Positions 8,872-17,927 of a stretch of 39,695 nucleotides of DNA are shown piece by piece. The stretch's first letter is position 1; the number at the start of each line of letters is the position of its first letter. The stretch is from Aureococcus anophagefferens (taxonomy: Eukaryota; Sar; Pelagophyceae; Pelagomonadales; Pelagomonadaceae): positions 291,359 through 331,053 of the forward strand of contig NW_008705578.1 in the NCBI RefSeq assembly GCF_000186865.1, read 5' to 3'. The notes under the pieces are model-generated. The model was not told where the DNA came from and made no database searches. It worked only from the letters and a program-made list of their open reading frames with translations. Both the position numbers and the translations under genes were made by a program.

Positions 8872-10215
8872 TTACGGCGCGCAGCAGACGAGGGTCTCAA
8901 AAAGGGTGCCGCCGGGCTTCCGGCCGTCGACGGGCGACGGCTCCGACGACGGCGGCTCGTCGTGGTCCTCGCACGCCTGGGGCGCGCCGCCGTCGTCGGG
9001 CACCTTGGCCTCGCCCCGGCTCGGGATGGGCATGTGGACCGGCGCCGGCGTCGGCGGCGGCGCCTCAGCGTCGCCCGGGATGTCCGCGTCGTCCGAGCAG
9101 CACGGCGCGAGGCACGGGCAGCACTTGGCGCAGCAGTCGTGGGCCAGGACGAGCTGGGCGGGCTCGAAGACGCAGAGGCTCAGGATCAGGGCCGAGAGGA
9201 AGTTGATGAGGACGAGGCTGCCGTCGACGCCGCCTTTGCCGAGCTCCTCGTCGCAGAGCGACGCCGCGCCGGCGACGACGACGGCGAGCGACAGGCCCGC
9301 GGCGGGGCCCAGGGGCCAGGCCTTGGGGTCGTAGGTCGCCGCGCGGCGCACGACGCAGGTCGCGGCGGCGCGGAAGGGCACGAGGAACAAAGCGACGCCG
9401 ATGTTCTGGAAGATGGGCTCCGCGGGCGACCGCAGGAACCACGCGACGAGGTAGAGCTGGAAGAGGAGCGTCGCGAGCAGCAGGCCGGCCCGCGGCGCGC
9501 GCTTGAAGCCGTCGGCCTCCTTGATGTAGTAGATCGAGAGCACGGAGTGGCCGCGCTTGCAGGCGTTGACCGTCTTCCGCCACCGCGCGGCCTGCTTCGC
9601 TTCCAGATCGCCCGACGCGAACTTGGCGCCCTCCTTGCACGTCCGCACGAGCCACCGCGCGACGGAGGCCAGCACGCAGAAGGCGAGAAAGCAGGCGAAG
9701 AAGCCGAAGAGCACGGCGAGCGGCACGAGCACGCCGACGCCCACGTTCTCGATCACCGCGATAAACGGGCCGAGGAAGCCCAGGCCCGCGGCCCGGATCG
9801 CCAGCTTCGCGAGGTGCAGGAGCAGCGCCTGGGACCCGCCCAGAATCGCCATGGGCCCCTGCGTGTAGGCCGTCGCCGCGTCGCCGAGGTCCGGCCCGAT
9901 CGCGTTGACGAGGCCCATGACGGGGTGGACGAACGTCATCGCGGCCTCGAAGATCGTCTCGATGACGGGCACCATGGACGCGACCATCTCGCCGACGGCC
10001 AGCAGGCCCGTGCCCGCCACGGCCGCCGGGTGCGCGAGCCACCGCATCGACTTGGACAGGGAGACGTAGTCCGGGGCGACGCAGGCGACGAGCGACATGA
10101 TGAAGGTCGGCAGGAAGGCGCGCACGCCGCTGTGGCCGGAGACGACGAGCGACAGCGCGTAGTTCGTCAGGAGCTTCACGCCCTTGGTCTCCATGGACGC
10201 CACGGCCGAGTCCAT
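8872..10215 (-). CDS. Multi-pass membrane protein, DUF4126-like N-terminus
   Basis: 447 aa from the ATG at 10215; the longer open frame upstream is antisense to the next gene. The N-terminal third, with NYALSLVVSGHSGVRAFLPT followed by IMSLVACVAP and further hydrophobic helices separated by Gly/Pro, resembles DUF4126 proteins (SG-x-R-x-F-L-x-x-F near the start). About eight membrane segments can be counted, including FIAVIENVGVGVLVPLAVLF and LLATLLFQLYLVAWFLRS. After the last one comes a Cys-rich juxtamembrane patch (CCAKCCPCLAPCC), probably palmitoylated or metal-binding, then a ~75-residue Pro/acid-rich cytosolic tail ending FETLVCCAP. The function is unknown, possibly a channel or transporter. 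It is divergent from the SAXO-like gene over 136 bp. Confidence 0.65.
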   Translation of the reverse strand: MDSAVASMETKGVKLLTNYALSLVVSGHSGVRAFLPTFIMSLVACVAPDYVSLSKSMRWLAHPAAVAGTGLLAVGEMVASMVPVIETIFEAAMTFVHPVMGLVNAIGPDLGDAATAYTQGPMAILGGSQALLLHLAKLAIRAAGLGFLGPFIAVIENVGVGVLVPLAVLFGFFACFLAFCVLASVARWLVRTCKEGAKFASGDLEAKQAARWRKTVNACKRGHSVLSIYYIKEADGFKRAPRAGLLLATLLFQLYLVAWFLRSPAEPIFQNIGVALFLVPFRAAATCVVRRAATYDPKAWPLGPAAGLSLAVVVAGAASLCDEELGKGGVDGSLVLINFLSALILSLCVFEPAQLVLAHDCCAKCCPCLAPCCSDDADIPGDAEAPPPTPAPVHMPIPSRGEAKVPDDGGAPQACEDHDEPPSSEPSPVDGRKPGGTLFETLVCCAP

Positions 10216-10351
10216 GGCTGCCCCGCTCGGGTGGCCCAGACTCCTCACAGCTTTTTTACGAGCGGCAACTTGAGCCGTAACAGCGAGCGCTGAAAGGCTG
10301 CCACACGTTACAATTGTATGAGCTCGTGAGACGCACAGCGACCAATCAACC
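10216..10351. promoter_or_regulatory. Shared promoter region between divergent genes
   Basis: A 136-bp gap lies between two outward-facing ATGs (10215 minus, 10352 plus). It is AT-richer than its flanks (acagcttttttacgagcgg, acaattgtatg) and contains CCAAT (in gaccaatcaacc) 9-15 bases before the plus-strand ATG. No clear TATA box. Confidence 0.45.
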
Positions 10352-11512
10352 ATGGTCCAGTACAACGCCAACGTGCACCAGCGGGCGCCCTTCACGGGCG
10401 TCCCCGTCGTCGAGGGCGACCACAGCCAGCGCGTCACGGTGAGCATGCCGGCGAACCAGCAGGTGCTCCACGACCTCTGCGTCAACAAGCTGCGCATGGC
10501 CGACCCCATCACCATGTACATCAACGGCGAGATCGTGTCCAACCCGTCGAACTTCGGGCTCATCGAGGACGAGGACGTCATCGTCGTGACGGACGCGCAC
10601 GGCACCGCGTGGGACATCGGCCCGCTCATGCAGTCCGTCGCGCGGTCCGACTACGTCGCGCCGCCGCCCGAGTTCCGCAGCCGGCCCCTGGGCAAGATGG
10701 TCAAGCACGCGCCGCGGGAGCGCGTGCCCTTCGTCGCGACGACGACCAGCCGCGCGGCCTTCGTCGCGCACCCGGCGGCCGCGCCCGCGCTCCGGGCGCC
10801 GCCGCCGCCGCCGGCCGCGAGCCCGCCGTTCACGGCGACGACGACGGCCCGCAGCGCCTTCGTCGCCCACCCCATCGAGCCGCGGTCGCCGCCCAAGCCG
10901 CCGCGGCGCGCGGACGCGCCCGAGACGCGCGACTTCGTGTCGACGTCGCGCGGCGCCTTCGCCGCGCCGCCGCCGCCGCGCCGGGGCGGCGACCCGGAGA
11001 AGCCCGCGGGCCGGAGCCTCGCGACCTTCCTCGCCGGCCACGGCCCGCCCGCGGGCGGGCCGGGCACGCCCTTCGCGGGCGAGAGCGAGTACGACGAGAA
11101 GTACGTCGAGTGGCCCCTCCAGAAGCGGCCGCCGCGCGACGCGCCGCCGCCGCCGCGGACGACGCCCTTCGTGGCGACGACGACCTCGCGGGCCGCCTAC
11201 GTGGCGCACCCGCCGGCGCCGCTCCTCGCGAAGCCGCCGCAGCCCGCGACGCCGAAGCCGACGCCGTTCGTCGGCACGACGACGTCCCGCGAGGCCTTCG
11301 TCGCCCACCCCGTGGAGCAGCGCGCGCTCCGCCGGCCGCCGCAGAAGGCCGCGCCGACGACGCCCTTCACGGCGACGACGACGAGCCGCGCGGCCTTCGT
11401 CCCGCCGAAGCCCGCGGCGTTCGAGCGCACCGTGCGCATCCACCTCGAGCCCGCGCTGCCCGAGTACCACACCGACGCGTACATGCACCCGCACGCCGAC
11501 GGCCGGCCCTGA
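10352..11512 (+). CDS. SAXO/MAP6-like microtubule-repeat protein
   Basis: 386 aa, ATG with context AACCATGG. Residues ~20-80 (QRVTVSMPANQQVLHDLCVN, then YINGEIV and EDEDVIVVTD) look like a small beta-grasp or ubiquitin-like module. The rest is Pro-rich and carries five copies of a 16-residue motif of the form PF(V/T)(A/G)TTTSR(A/E)A(F/Y)VAHP, at about 130, 160, 272, 307 and 338. A sixth degenerate copy (DFVSTSRGAFAAP) and a variant (PFAGESEYDEKYVEWPLQ) lie between them. SAXO/FAM154 and MAP6 proteins bind microtubule walls through repeated Mn motifs of this spacing (TTYxxDYxxHP-like) and a Mc motif (EYxxxFxWP-like), which the variant resembles. Likely stabilises axonemal or flagellar-root microtubules (inference). 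Confidence 0.68.
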   Translation: MVQYNANVHQRAPFTGVPVVEGDHSQRVTVSMPANQQVLHDLCVNKLRMADPITMYINGEIVSNPSNFGLIEDEDVIVVTDAHGTAWDIGPLMQSVARSDYVAPPPEFRSRPLGKMVKHAPRERVPFVATTTSRAAFVAHPAAAPALRAPPPPPAASPPFTATTTARSAFVAHPIEPRSPPKPPRRADAPETRDFVSTSRGAFAAPPPPRRGGDPEKPAGRSLATFLAGHGPPAGGPGTPFAGESEYDEKYVEWPLQKRPPRDAPPPPRTTPFVATTTSRAAYVAHPPAPLLAKPPQPATPKPTPFVGTTTSREAFVAHPVEQRALRRPPQKAAPTTPFTATTTSRAAFVPPKPAAFERTVRIHLEPALPEYHTDAYMHPHADGRP

Positions 11513-11535
11513 AATTGATGCGTGCCCGGGGCTAT

Positions 11536-14500
11536 TTACGGGTTCGCGGACGCGTGGTCGAGGAGGCACAGGTTCTCGTGGACGAGCGCGCGGAACCGCG
11601 CCGCGGCCGCCCGCTGCGCCGCCGCGAGCTTCGCCACCGCGGGCTTGAGCCGGGGCAGGGACAGGGGCGCCGCGTGGTGCTGGAGGAGGCGGTGGACGTA
11701 GGCCTGGAGCGCGTCGAAGTTCGCGTGGCCCGCGAGCGCGGCCGCGAGGACTTTCGCGAACGCCTCGAGCAGCGCGAGCCCCGCTTCGTCGTGGCCGCCG
11801 CGGCAGAGCAGGGCGATCTCCGCGTCGACGCCCGACGCGTGGAGGCCGTTGAGGTGCGCGACGACGGCCGCGGCGTCCGCGTCCAGCGAGAGCGCCGCGA
11901 GGCGGCACCGGTCCGCCTCGTCGGCCGCCCCCGGCGCCGCGGCCTCCTCCTCCTCCTCCTCCTCGTCCTCGTCGAACGCGTCGATCTCCGGCGGCGCCTC
12001 GGGCAGCGCCAGCGCCTTCGGGGGCATCGCGGCGTCGGCCCGGCCCGCGTCCGCGGCCGAGGGTAGGAAGAACGGCGCGCGTTCCGGCTTTTTGGGGGGC
12101 GCCGTCGGCCTGTTCCGCGCGGCGACGGCCTCGAGCGCGTGGAGCGTCTCCGCGCGCGCCCGCGGCAGGCCCGAGAGCTCCAGGACCCCGCGCGCCGCGT
12201 TGTCGCGGGCCACCGCGGGCGCGAGCGGCGCCGCGTCGCCCGCGCCCGCGTCGGCCGCCGCGCCGAGCGCGATGGACCCCGGCGCCGGCGCCGCGCGCCG
12301 CGCCGTACCCAACAAATCGTCGGGCGCCAGGGCCTCCAGCGGCGGCGCGTCGCCGTCGAGGACGTCGAGCGCGACGGCGTCGACGCGCGCGTAGGCCGCG
12401 GTGTCGGTCCAGAGCGCGACCCCCCGGACGCCGACGTGCGTCGTCGCGACGAACTCGCCGGTCGGCGACGCGCTCACGGACGTGGCCTCGGCCTCGGGGA
12501 AGGCGAGGCGGTCGACGCAGGCGCCCGACGCGACGTCGTAGCGCAGCAGCGCGCCGCCGCCGTCGACGGCGAAGACGGACGACGCGCCGGGCCCCCAGCA
12601 CAGATCGCGCGGCGCGCGCGGCGGGCCCGTGGCGAAGCGCCGCAGGACGCGCCCGCCGCCGTCGCCCGGGGGGCGCGCGTCGAGCACGAGGACGTCGCCG
12701 CGGTCGTCGGCGACGGCGAGGAGCCGCGCGGACCGCGCCGGCGCGAGCGCGGCGACGGCGCCGCCGAGCTCGAGCTTGCCCAGCGCCTCGTGGGAGGCAA
12801 AGTCCCACCACTTGAGCTGGCCGTCGGCGCCGCCGGACACCACAAAGGCGTTGGCCGCGTCGGCGTGGACGCCGGCGACGGCGCCCCGGTGCCGGAGCTT
12901 GCGGCCGTCGCCGCGGCCGTGGTGCCGCGCGCCCGCGGAGCCGTCCGTGCGCCTGACCTTGGTCGTCGCACCGTCGCTCCGCTCGCCCTTGCGGTTCGCG
13001 CGGTCGATGGCCCGCGCCGCGCGGCCCACGGCGCCGGGCACGGCGACGGACGCCGCGCCCGCGGCCGCCGCGGCCGCGGCCGCGAGCGACGCGGGGAACG
13101 TGCCGCGCGCGTCGCCGCTCTGGACGTTGTACTTGCGCACGTAGCCGTCGGCGTGGCCCACGAGCGCGAAGTTGCCGCACTGGCTCAGCTCGCAGGCCGT
13201 CGCGGCCTCGTCGCGGCCGCCCGCCGCGCGCGACGGGTCGTCCGTGCCCCGCCCGCCCCACTGGGGCTGCGTGAGGCAGACGTCGGCGAGGCGCCGGTCC
13301 GCGAGGTGCCAGAGCCGCGCGACGCGCTCGCCGGCGTGGCAGGTGACGACGTTCGCGTAGGCGCCGTCCTTGGCGCCCGACGCGGCCAGCGCGACGACGG
13401 GCGGCAGCTTGAGCGCGCCCGGGTCGTCGAGGCGCATGCGCTTCGCGCGCCCCTCGACGCCCCGGCCCTGGCTCAGCTCGCCGCAGAGCGCGTCGCGCGC
13501 CGCGTGGAGGCACCGCAGGGACCGGTCGCCGCGCGACGCCGACAGCAGTTGGAGCGCGCCGTAGGCGTCGCCCGCGCCGCCCGCGGCCGCGCCGCCGCAC
13601 GCGGGCGGGCCGTACCACTTCGCGAGACTCGGCGCCGCGCCGTGGCCCGCGCGGCTCCGCACGAGCCGCGGCCCGCCGCCGGGGCCGTCCAAAGCCCACT
13701 GCCGCGCCGCGTTGTCCCCGCCGACCGCCGTGAAGAGCGCCGCGCGCGGGCCGACGGCGCCGCCGCCCTTGACGCCCGCGCCGCCGACGCCGCCGGCACT
13801 CAGAGCGACGATGGCCTTGCCGCCGTGGGGCGCCGCGATGGCCTCGACCAGCGCGCGGGCCTCGAGGTCCCAGACCCGTATGTCTCCGTCGGCGCCGCCC
13901 GTCGCGAGCCGCGGCGAGCCCTCGCCGCCCTCGGGCGCCGACCGGCAGAAGCAGAGGCAGGCCAACGGCGCGCCGTGGTCCAGGGCGAACAGTAAGACGT
14001 CGCGCTTCGCGTCGACGAGCTCCGCGACGCCCGTCGTCCGCGCGACGGCGACGACGTCGAGCGCGCCCGACGCCGCGATCGCCGCGACGCCGCCGCCGCC
14101 GCCCGCGTAGGCGTAGCGGTGCACCCGCTTGCCGGAGCGCAGGTTCCACAGCTCGAGAGCGCCATCACTACTCCCGACGACGATCTTGTTGACGTACGTC
14201 GGCGGGTGGCACGCGGCCGTCATTATGAAGCCGGCGCCGAGCTCGAAGCGCGCGGCGTCGACGGGCAGCGCGGACCGCTTCGCGCCGGCGGGCCGCGCCC
14301 AGCAGCTCAGCTCCGTCGCGCCGCCGGCGTCCGCGGCGGCGACGACGAGCGGGCCCGCGACGTCGAGGCGCCGGAGCGGGCCCGCGCCCGCGCCCGCGAC
14401 GCCGCGGAACGCCGCGCGCTCGAAGCACCAGAGCTCGTCGCCGACGCCGCAGTAGGTCCACTCGCCGAGGCTCGCGAGGCACGCGATGGGCCGCCCGAGC

Positions 14501-14676
14501 CGCGGCGACGTCAACTGCACCGCGAGGCTGTCGAGCTTGAGCACCTGGAAGGCGTCGCCGGCGACGCGCGCGCACACAAAGCCCACGCCGCCGAGGTCGT
14601 AGAAGGACACGCAGGTCGGGGCGTCGTCGGCGATGGCGCCCACGACGCGGTGCGACCGCAGCGTCCGGCTCTCCAT
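11536..14676 (-). CDS. UTP21: UTP21/WDR36, WD40 subunit of the SSU processome
   Basis: 1046 aa, single exon, ATG at 14676. UTP21 is part of the UTP-B complex that processes 18S pre-rRNA in the nucleolus. The protein is a double beta-propeller of degenerate WD40 repeats: SSDGALELWNLRSGKRVHRY, GGADGDIRVWDLEARALVEA, GHADGYVRKYNVQSGDARGT and SGGADGQLKWWDFASHEALG are the clearest blades. It ends in the Utp21 C-terminal helical domain (DAEIALLCRGGHDEAGLALL, then the HANFDALQAYVHRLLQHHA block), which identifies the family. A DEDEEEEEEE acidic run precedes that domain. The length is slightly above the animal and yeast proteins (about 900-950), owing to Ala/Gly-rich loops. Its stop codon is 23 bases from that of the convergent SAXO-like gene. 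Confidence 0.88.
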   Translation of the reverse strand: MESRTLRSHRVVGAIADDAPTCVSFYDLGGVGFVCARVAGDAFQVLKLDSLAVQLTSPRLGRPIACLASLGEWTYCGVGDELWCFERAAFRGVAGAGAGPLRRLDVAGPLVVAAADAGGATELSCWARPAGAKRSALPVDAARFELGAGFIMTAACHPPTYVNKIVVGSSDGALELWNLRSGKRVHRYAYAGGGGGVAAIAASGALDVVAVARTTGVAELVDAKRDVLLFALDHGAPLACLCFCRSAPEGGEGSPRLATGGADGDIRVWDLEARALVEAIAAPHGGKAIVALSAGGVGGAGVKGGGAVGPRAALFTAVGGDNAARQWALDGPGGGPRLVRSRAGHGAAPSLAKWYGPPACGGAAAGGAGDAYGALQLLSASRGDRSLRCLHAARDALCGELSQGRGVEGRAKRMRLDDPGALKLPPVVALAASGAKDGAYANVVTCHAGERVARLWHLADRRLADVCLTQPQWGGRGTDDPSRAAGGRDEAATACELSQCGNFALVGHADGYVRKYNVQSGDARGTFPASLAAAAAAAAGAASVAVPGAVGRAARAIDRANRKGERSDGATTKVRRTDGSAGARHHGRGDGRKLRHRGAVAGVHADAANAFVVSGGADGQLKWWDFASHEALGKLELGGAVAALAPARSARLLAVADDRGDVLVLDARPPGDGGGRVLRRFATGPPRAPRDLCWGPGASSVFAVDGGGALLRYDVASGACVDRLAFPEAEATSVSASPTGEFVATTHVGVRGVALWTDTAAYARVDAVALDVLDGDAPPLEALAPDDLLGTARRAAPAPGSIALGAAADAGAGDAAPLAPAVARDNAARGVLELSGLPRARAETLHALEAVAARNRPTAPPKKPERAPFFLPSAADAGRADAAMPPKALALPEAPPEIDAFDEDEEEEEEEAAAPGAADEADRCRLAALSLDADAAAVVAHLNGLHASGVDAEIALLCRGGHDEAGLALLEAFAKVLAAALAGHANFDALQAYVHRLLQHHAAPLSLPRLKPAVAKLAAAQRAAAARFRALVHENLCLLDHASANP

Positions 14677-14772
14677 GGCTCACGCCTTGTCGCCCGCTGC
14701 AACGTTGGCGCCTGTAAAGTTGTTGAAGTTAAGAGATGCGCCGTCGCCGTCGCCGGCTGGGGGGTCGCCGTC

Positions 14773-14820
<48 letters not shown>

Positions 14821-15292
14821 CGTGTCTCCGTCGCCGTCGCCGGCTCGCCGGCGTTAGCTGTCGCAACCACGACAGCACCGCTACTCTTTGCGGAGCCCTC
14901 CCCAAGTACGCCACCGTCCACTAGTGCCGTCGGACCCGGCCGAATTACACCGGTCGAACCTCGCCAAGATCGCCGACGCCGCTCCCGCGGACAAGAAGCG
15001 CGACTAGTAGGAGGGCTTCGCGTTCTTTCTATCGCTCGATTAAACCGTGTCGCATCGCCGTCGACGCCGGAGTAGAAATGTCGAGGTCGAGGTCGCGGGC
15101 CACGCGCGTCCGCGTCGACTCCCCGCGCCGCGTCCGCGTCGAGCTCGCGACGCTGTGCGACTTGCTGTGCGAAGCCGCCGCCGGACACGGCCGAACGAAA
15201 AAACATGTGGCAGTTTTTCGTGCTGGCAGGTGGGGGGGGGAGAGAAAAGAAGGGGGAAGGCTAAGCTGGGCGCTTTACTTGCCGGCCGGCCT
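14677..15292. other. Intergenic region, 616 bp
   Basis: Upstream of UTP21 (minus) and downstream of the lipoyl gene (minus). It contains the hexanucleotide repeat described separately, a moderately AT-rich stretch (14850-15060, probably the UTP21 promoter) and a G-run/purine tract near 15232-15262 (C/T-rich on the minus strand). Short open frames on both strands show no recognisable protein. I see no RNA gene. Confidence 0.5.
14741..14845. repeat. (GAGCCC)7 microsatellite flanked by 18-bp direct repeats
   Basis: Seven perfect GAGCCC units (14776-14817) sit between two identical 18-bp copies of ccgtcgccgtcgccggct (14741-14758 and 14828-14845). It lies 65-170 bases upstream of the UTP21 start codon. 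Confidence 0.9.
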
Positions 15293-15931
15293 CTAGAAGC
15301 CCGTCGCGCCGTACTTGGCGTGGTACTCCTCCTTCTGCTTCTCGAAGATCGCCGCGAGCGGGCCCTTGATGAGGGGCGCGTCGGCGTCGGCGCGCACGAA
15401 TACGAGGACTTCGCCGGCCGCGGCGACGGCGGCGGGCGCCGGCGCGGGCTCCGGCGCGGCGGGCGCGGGCGCGGCGACGGGCGCGGCGGCGACGGGCGCC
15501 GGCGCGGGCTCCGCCGCGGCGACGGGCGCGGGCGCCGGCGCGGGCTCCGCCGCGGCGGGCGCCGGCGCGGCCGCGGCGGCCGGCGCGACGAAGTCGCCGA
15601 AGGCGGCCGCGTCGCCCTCCTCCTCGACGACGACCATGACCGGCGCGCCGACGGCGACCTCCGTGCCCGCCTGCACGAGGATCTTGGCGAGCACGCCGTC
15701 GTCCTGCGCCTCGAAGTCCACCGTCGCCTTATCCGTCTCGATCTCCGCGATGACGTCGCCGGCGCCGAAGGCGCCGCCCTCGTCGACCTTCCAGGCCGCG
15801 ATGGTGCCCATTTCCATCGTCGGCGACAGCGCCGGCAGGCCGACGACCTCGTGCGCCGGATAGCTCAGCGCGGCGCGCGACGTGCGCCACAGCGCGGGCC
15901 GCGCAGCGGTGCGCGCGAATCGAGCGAGCAT
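15293..15931 (-). CDS. Stand-alone lipoyl-domain mitochondrial protein (PDH E2-like N-terminus)
   Basis: 212 aa. The leader (MLARFARTAARPALWRTSRA) is Arg-rich and free of acidic residues, a standard mitochondrial presequence. A full lipoyl domain follows, with PALSPTMEMGTIAAWKVDEG and the lipoylation site IETDKA (Lys68), as in dihydrolipoamide acetyltransferase of pyruvate dehydrogenase. The Ala/Pro/Glu linker (about 110-170) is of the swinging-arm type. After it, neither the E1/E3-binding domain nor the acetyltransferase domain (HxxxDG) is present; the protein ends with ~40 residues including GPLAAIFEKQKEEYHAKYG. It may be an accessory lipoyl carrier or an E3-binding-protein-like subunit, or the product of gene splitting. 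It is divergent from the exchanger gene by 109 bp. Confidence 0.82.
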   Translation of the reverse strand: MLARFARTAARPALWRTSRAALSYPAHEVVGLPALSPTMEMGTIAAWKVDEGGAFGAGDVIAEIETDKATVDFEAQDDGVLAKILVQAGTEVAVGAPVMVVVEEEGDAAAFGDFVAPAAAAAPAPAAAEPAPAPAPVAAAEPAPAPVAAAPVAAPAPAAPEPAPAPAAVAAAGEVLVFVRADADAPLIKGPLAAIFEKQKEEYHAKYGATGF

Positions 15932-16040
15932 CGTCGACGCGTCGAGTGGTGTGTGTGGCGCTTGGCAGACGTCGACGGAAATGGCGGCGCAACAAGCTCT
16001 TTGTTGCCACAGCATCTCCACAGCCAGGCCCAAGCCGAGC
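15932..16040. promoter_or_regulatory. 109-bp bidirectional promoter spacer
   Basis: Only 109 bases separate the outward-facing ATGs of the lipoyl protein (15931, minus) and the exchanger (16041, plus), so both promoters must lie here or overlap the opposite 5' ends. The centre (agctctttgttgccacagc) is less GC-rich than its surroundings. No TATA box. Confidence 0.45.
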
Positions 16041-17915
16041 ATGGCGCGACGAACCTTTCTGCTGCTCGGGGCGGCCCTCGCCTGGTCCGCGTCGGCGTCG
16101 ACCTTCAACTACGACAACATCACGTCCTGCGCCGACGCGCGGCGCGCCCCGACGCCCCGGGACCAGTGCGCCGTGGCCAAGTCCGAGGACTGCGGGAACC
16201 ACTACGCCGCGACCTACTACTGCGCGACGTCGGGTTTGACCCGGGGCGTCGCGATCGTCGCCTTCGTGGGCTGGCTCGCCCTGCTCTTCGCGCTCCTGGG
16301 GTCCACGGCCGACGAGTACTTCTCGCCCGCGCTCGAGCAGCTCAGCGCCGACGCGGGCCTGCCGCCGCGCTTCGCGGGCGTGACGCTGCTGGCCCTGGGC
16401 AACGGCGCGCCCGACGTGTCGTCGACGATCCACGCCGTCGCGGGCTCGCCCGACGGCTACCGGCTCGCGCTCGGGGCGCTCACGGGCGCGGGCATGTTCG
16501 TCGGCACGTGCGTCGCCGGCGCGGTCATGGTCGTCGCCGACGGCGCCAAGGCCAAGGGCGCGCTGCTCCGGGACGTGTCGGCGTACCTCATCACGGCGGC
16601 CGTCGTCGGCTACGTCGTCGGCGTGCGCCAGCGCGTGACCGCGGGCACCGTGGCGCTGCTTCTGGGCGGCTACGGGGCCTTCGTCGCGATCGTCCTCGCG
16701 GCGGACCTCTGGCACCGGCGGCCCGGGGGCCCCTACGAGCGCCTCCTCGAGGAGCGCCGCGCGTCCGAGGAGCCGCCGGCCGTGGAGATCCTGCTCACGC
16801 TCCTCCACGACGTGCGGCGCCACGGCCCCGCCCGGGCCGCGGACGGCGACGGCGACGAGGAGAAGTCGCCGTCGACGCCGACGCGCAACCCCTTCCACGA
16901 CGACCCGGACCTCGCGTCGCCCCTGGGCCGGAGCCGCGGGGCGTCGGACCCCGTGGTCATCGACGGCGGCGGCGACGCGCTCGAGCTCGGCGCGAGCCCG
17001 CTCGACGACGCGTTCGGAGCGGCATTACTAGGAGAGGACGCGGAGGCGCGGAGCGAGGAGCTGCGCGGTGTGCTCGTGCTCGACCTCGTGGACCGCGCGC
17101 GGGGCCACGTCGAGGAGCTGTGGGCGCTGCCCAACGGCCCGGGGAAGCTCGCGGCGTTGCTCGAGCTGCCGTTCACGGCCGCGCGGCGCGCGTCCGTGCC
17201 GCTGACGGCGTCGGACGCCTACGGCCGCGCGCCCCTGGCCCTGTCCCTGCTCGGCGCGCCGCTCTGGCTCTGCGTCTACGCCAGCCGCCGCGGCGCGGAG
17301 GATGTGTTCGCGGCGCGCGTCTTCCCGCCGTCGACGTTCTTCCTCGCGACGGTGCTCGGCGCGGCCGCGGCCGCCGCGGCGGCGAAGCTGACGGCGGGGC
17401 GCAGCACCTTACCCCCGGCGCCCGCGGCGGTGCTCGCGCTCTGCGGCTTCTTCGTCGCGGCGACGTGGATCGACGTCTTCGCCGACGAGCTCGTGACGAC
17501 GCTCGAGTTCTTCGGCGTGCTCCTGGGCGTGCCGGACCCCGTGCTCGGCCTGACGGTGCTCGCCTGGGGCAACTCCGTCGGCGACCTGTCGACGAACCTG
17601 GCCATGGCGAAGAAGGGCCTCGCGAACATGGCGCTGACCGCGTGCTTCGCGGGGCCCGTGTTCAACATGCTCGTGGGCCTCGGCGTGGGCTTCGCGACGC
17701 GGCTCAAGGAGGCCGAGGGCGGGCTCATCGACGTGCGCCTCGACGCGGGGCTCAAGGTCGGCTTCGCCATGATCCTGCTGAACACGGCGCTCGTCGTCGC
17801 CACGGGCGTCGCGACGCGCGGCTCCATCCCGCGCCAGTTCGGCTTCCTCTCCCTGAGCCTCTACGTCGTCTACATGGTCCTCTCCCTGGCGATCCTGTTC
17901 TCCGCCGACGACTAA
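16041..17915 (+). CDS. Cation/Ca2+ exchanger (CCX/NCLX, SLC8B1-like)
   Basis: 624 aa, ATG at 16041. A signal peptide (RTFLLLGAALAWSASAS) and a Cys-containing lumenal segment (CADARRAP, QCAVAKSEDCGNHYAATYYC) precede the first membrane bundle, as in plant CCX and animal NCLX proteins. The two inverted alpha-repeats are clear. The first has LALGNGAPDVSS (GNGAPD at 120-125) and the second LAWGNSVGDLSTN (GNSVGD at 510-515). Their Asn/Asp residues form the ion site. A long acidic cytosolic loop (about 240-395) joins the two bundles. The family exchanges Ca2+ or other cations against Na+/K+ in mitochondrial or endomembranes. The GNG(A/S)PD-type first repeat favours CCX/NCLX over NCX or CAX. Confidence 0.87.
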   Translation: MARRTFLLLGAALAWSASASTFNYDNITSCADARRAPTPRDQCAVAKSEDCGNHYAATYYCATSGLTRGVAIVAFVGWLALLFALLGSTADEYFSPALEQLSADAGLPPRFAGVTLLALGNGAPDVSSTIHAVAGSPDGYRLALGALTGAGMFVGTCVAGAVMVVADGAKAKGALLRDVSAYLITAAVVGYVVGVRQRVTAGTVALLLGGYGAFVAIVLAADLWHRRPGGPYERLLEERRASEEPPAVEILLTLLHDVRRHGPARAADGDGDEEKSPSTPTRNPFHDDPDLASPLGRSRGASDPVVIDGGGDALELGASPLDDAFGAALLGEDAEARSEELRGVLVLDLVDRARGHVEELWALPNGPGKLAALLELPFTAARRASVPLTASDAYGRAPLALSLLGAPLWLCVYASRRGAEDVFAARVFPPSTFFLATVLGAAAAAAAAKLTAGRSTLPPAPAAVLALCGFFVAATWIDVFADELVTTLEFFGVLLGVPDPVLGLTVLAWGNSVGDLSTNLAMAKKGLANMALTACFAGPVFNMLVGLGVGFATRLKEAEGGLIDVRLDAGLKVGFAMILLNTALVVATGVATRGSIPRQFGFLSLSLYVVYMVLSLAILFSADD

Positions 17916-17927
17916 GCCTTTTTTGTA

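Noticed and set aside
3678..14149. Many very long antisense or shifted open frames (for example opposite the ANTH-like, coiled-coil and UTP21 genes)
   Set aside because: They shadow real genes at third-codon-position GC bias. Products are Arg/Pro/Ala-rich with no motifs, and in each case the opposite frame encodes a recognisable protein.
14776..14817. (GAGCCC)7 as a coding repeat (Ser-Pro or Glu-Pro)
   Set aside because: No open frame across it shows a start, domain or continuation. It lies in a spacer upstream of UTP21.
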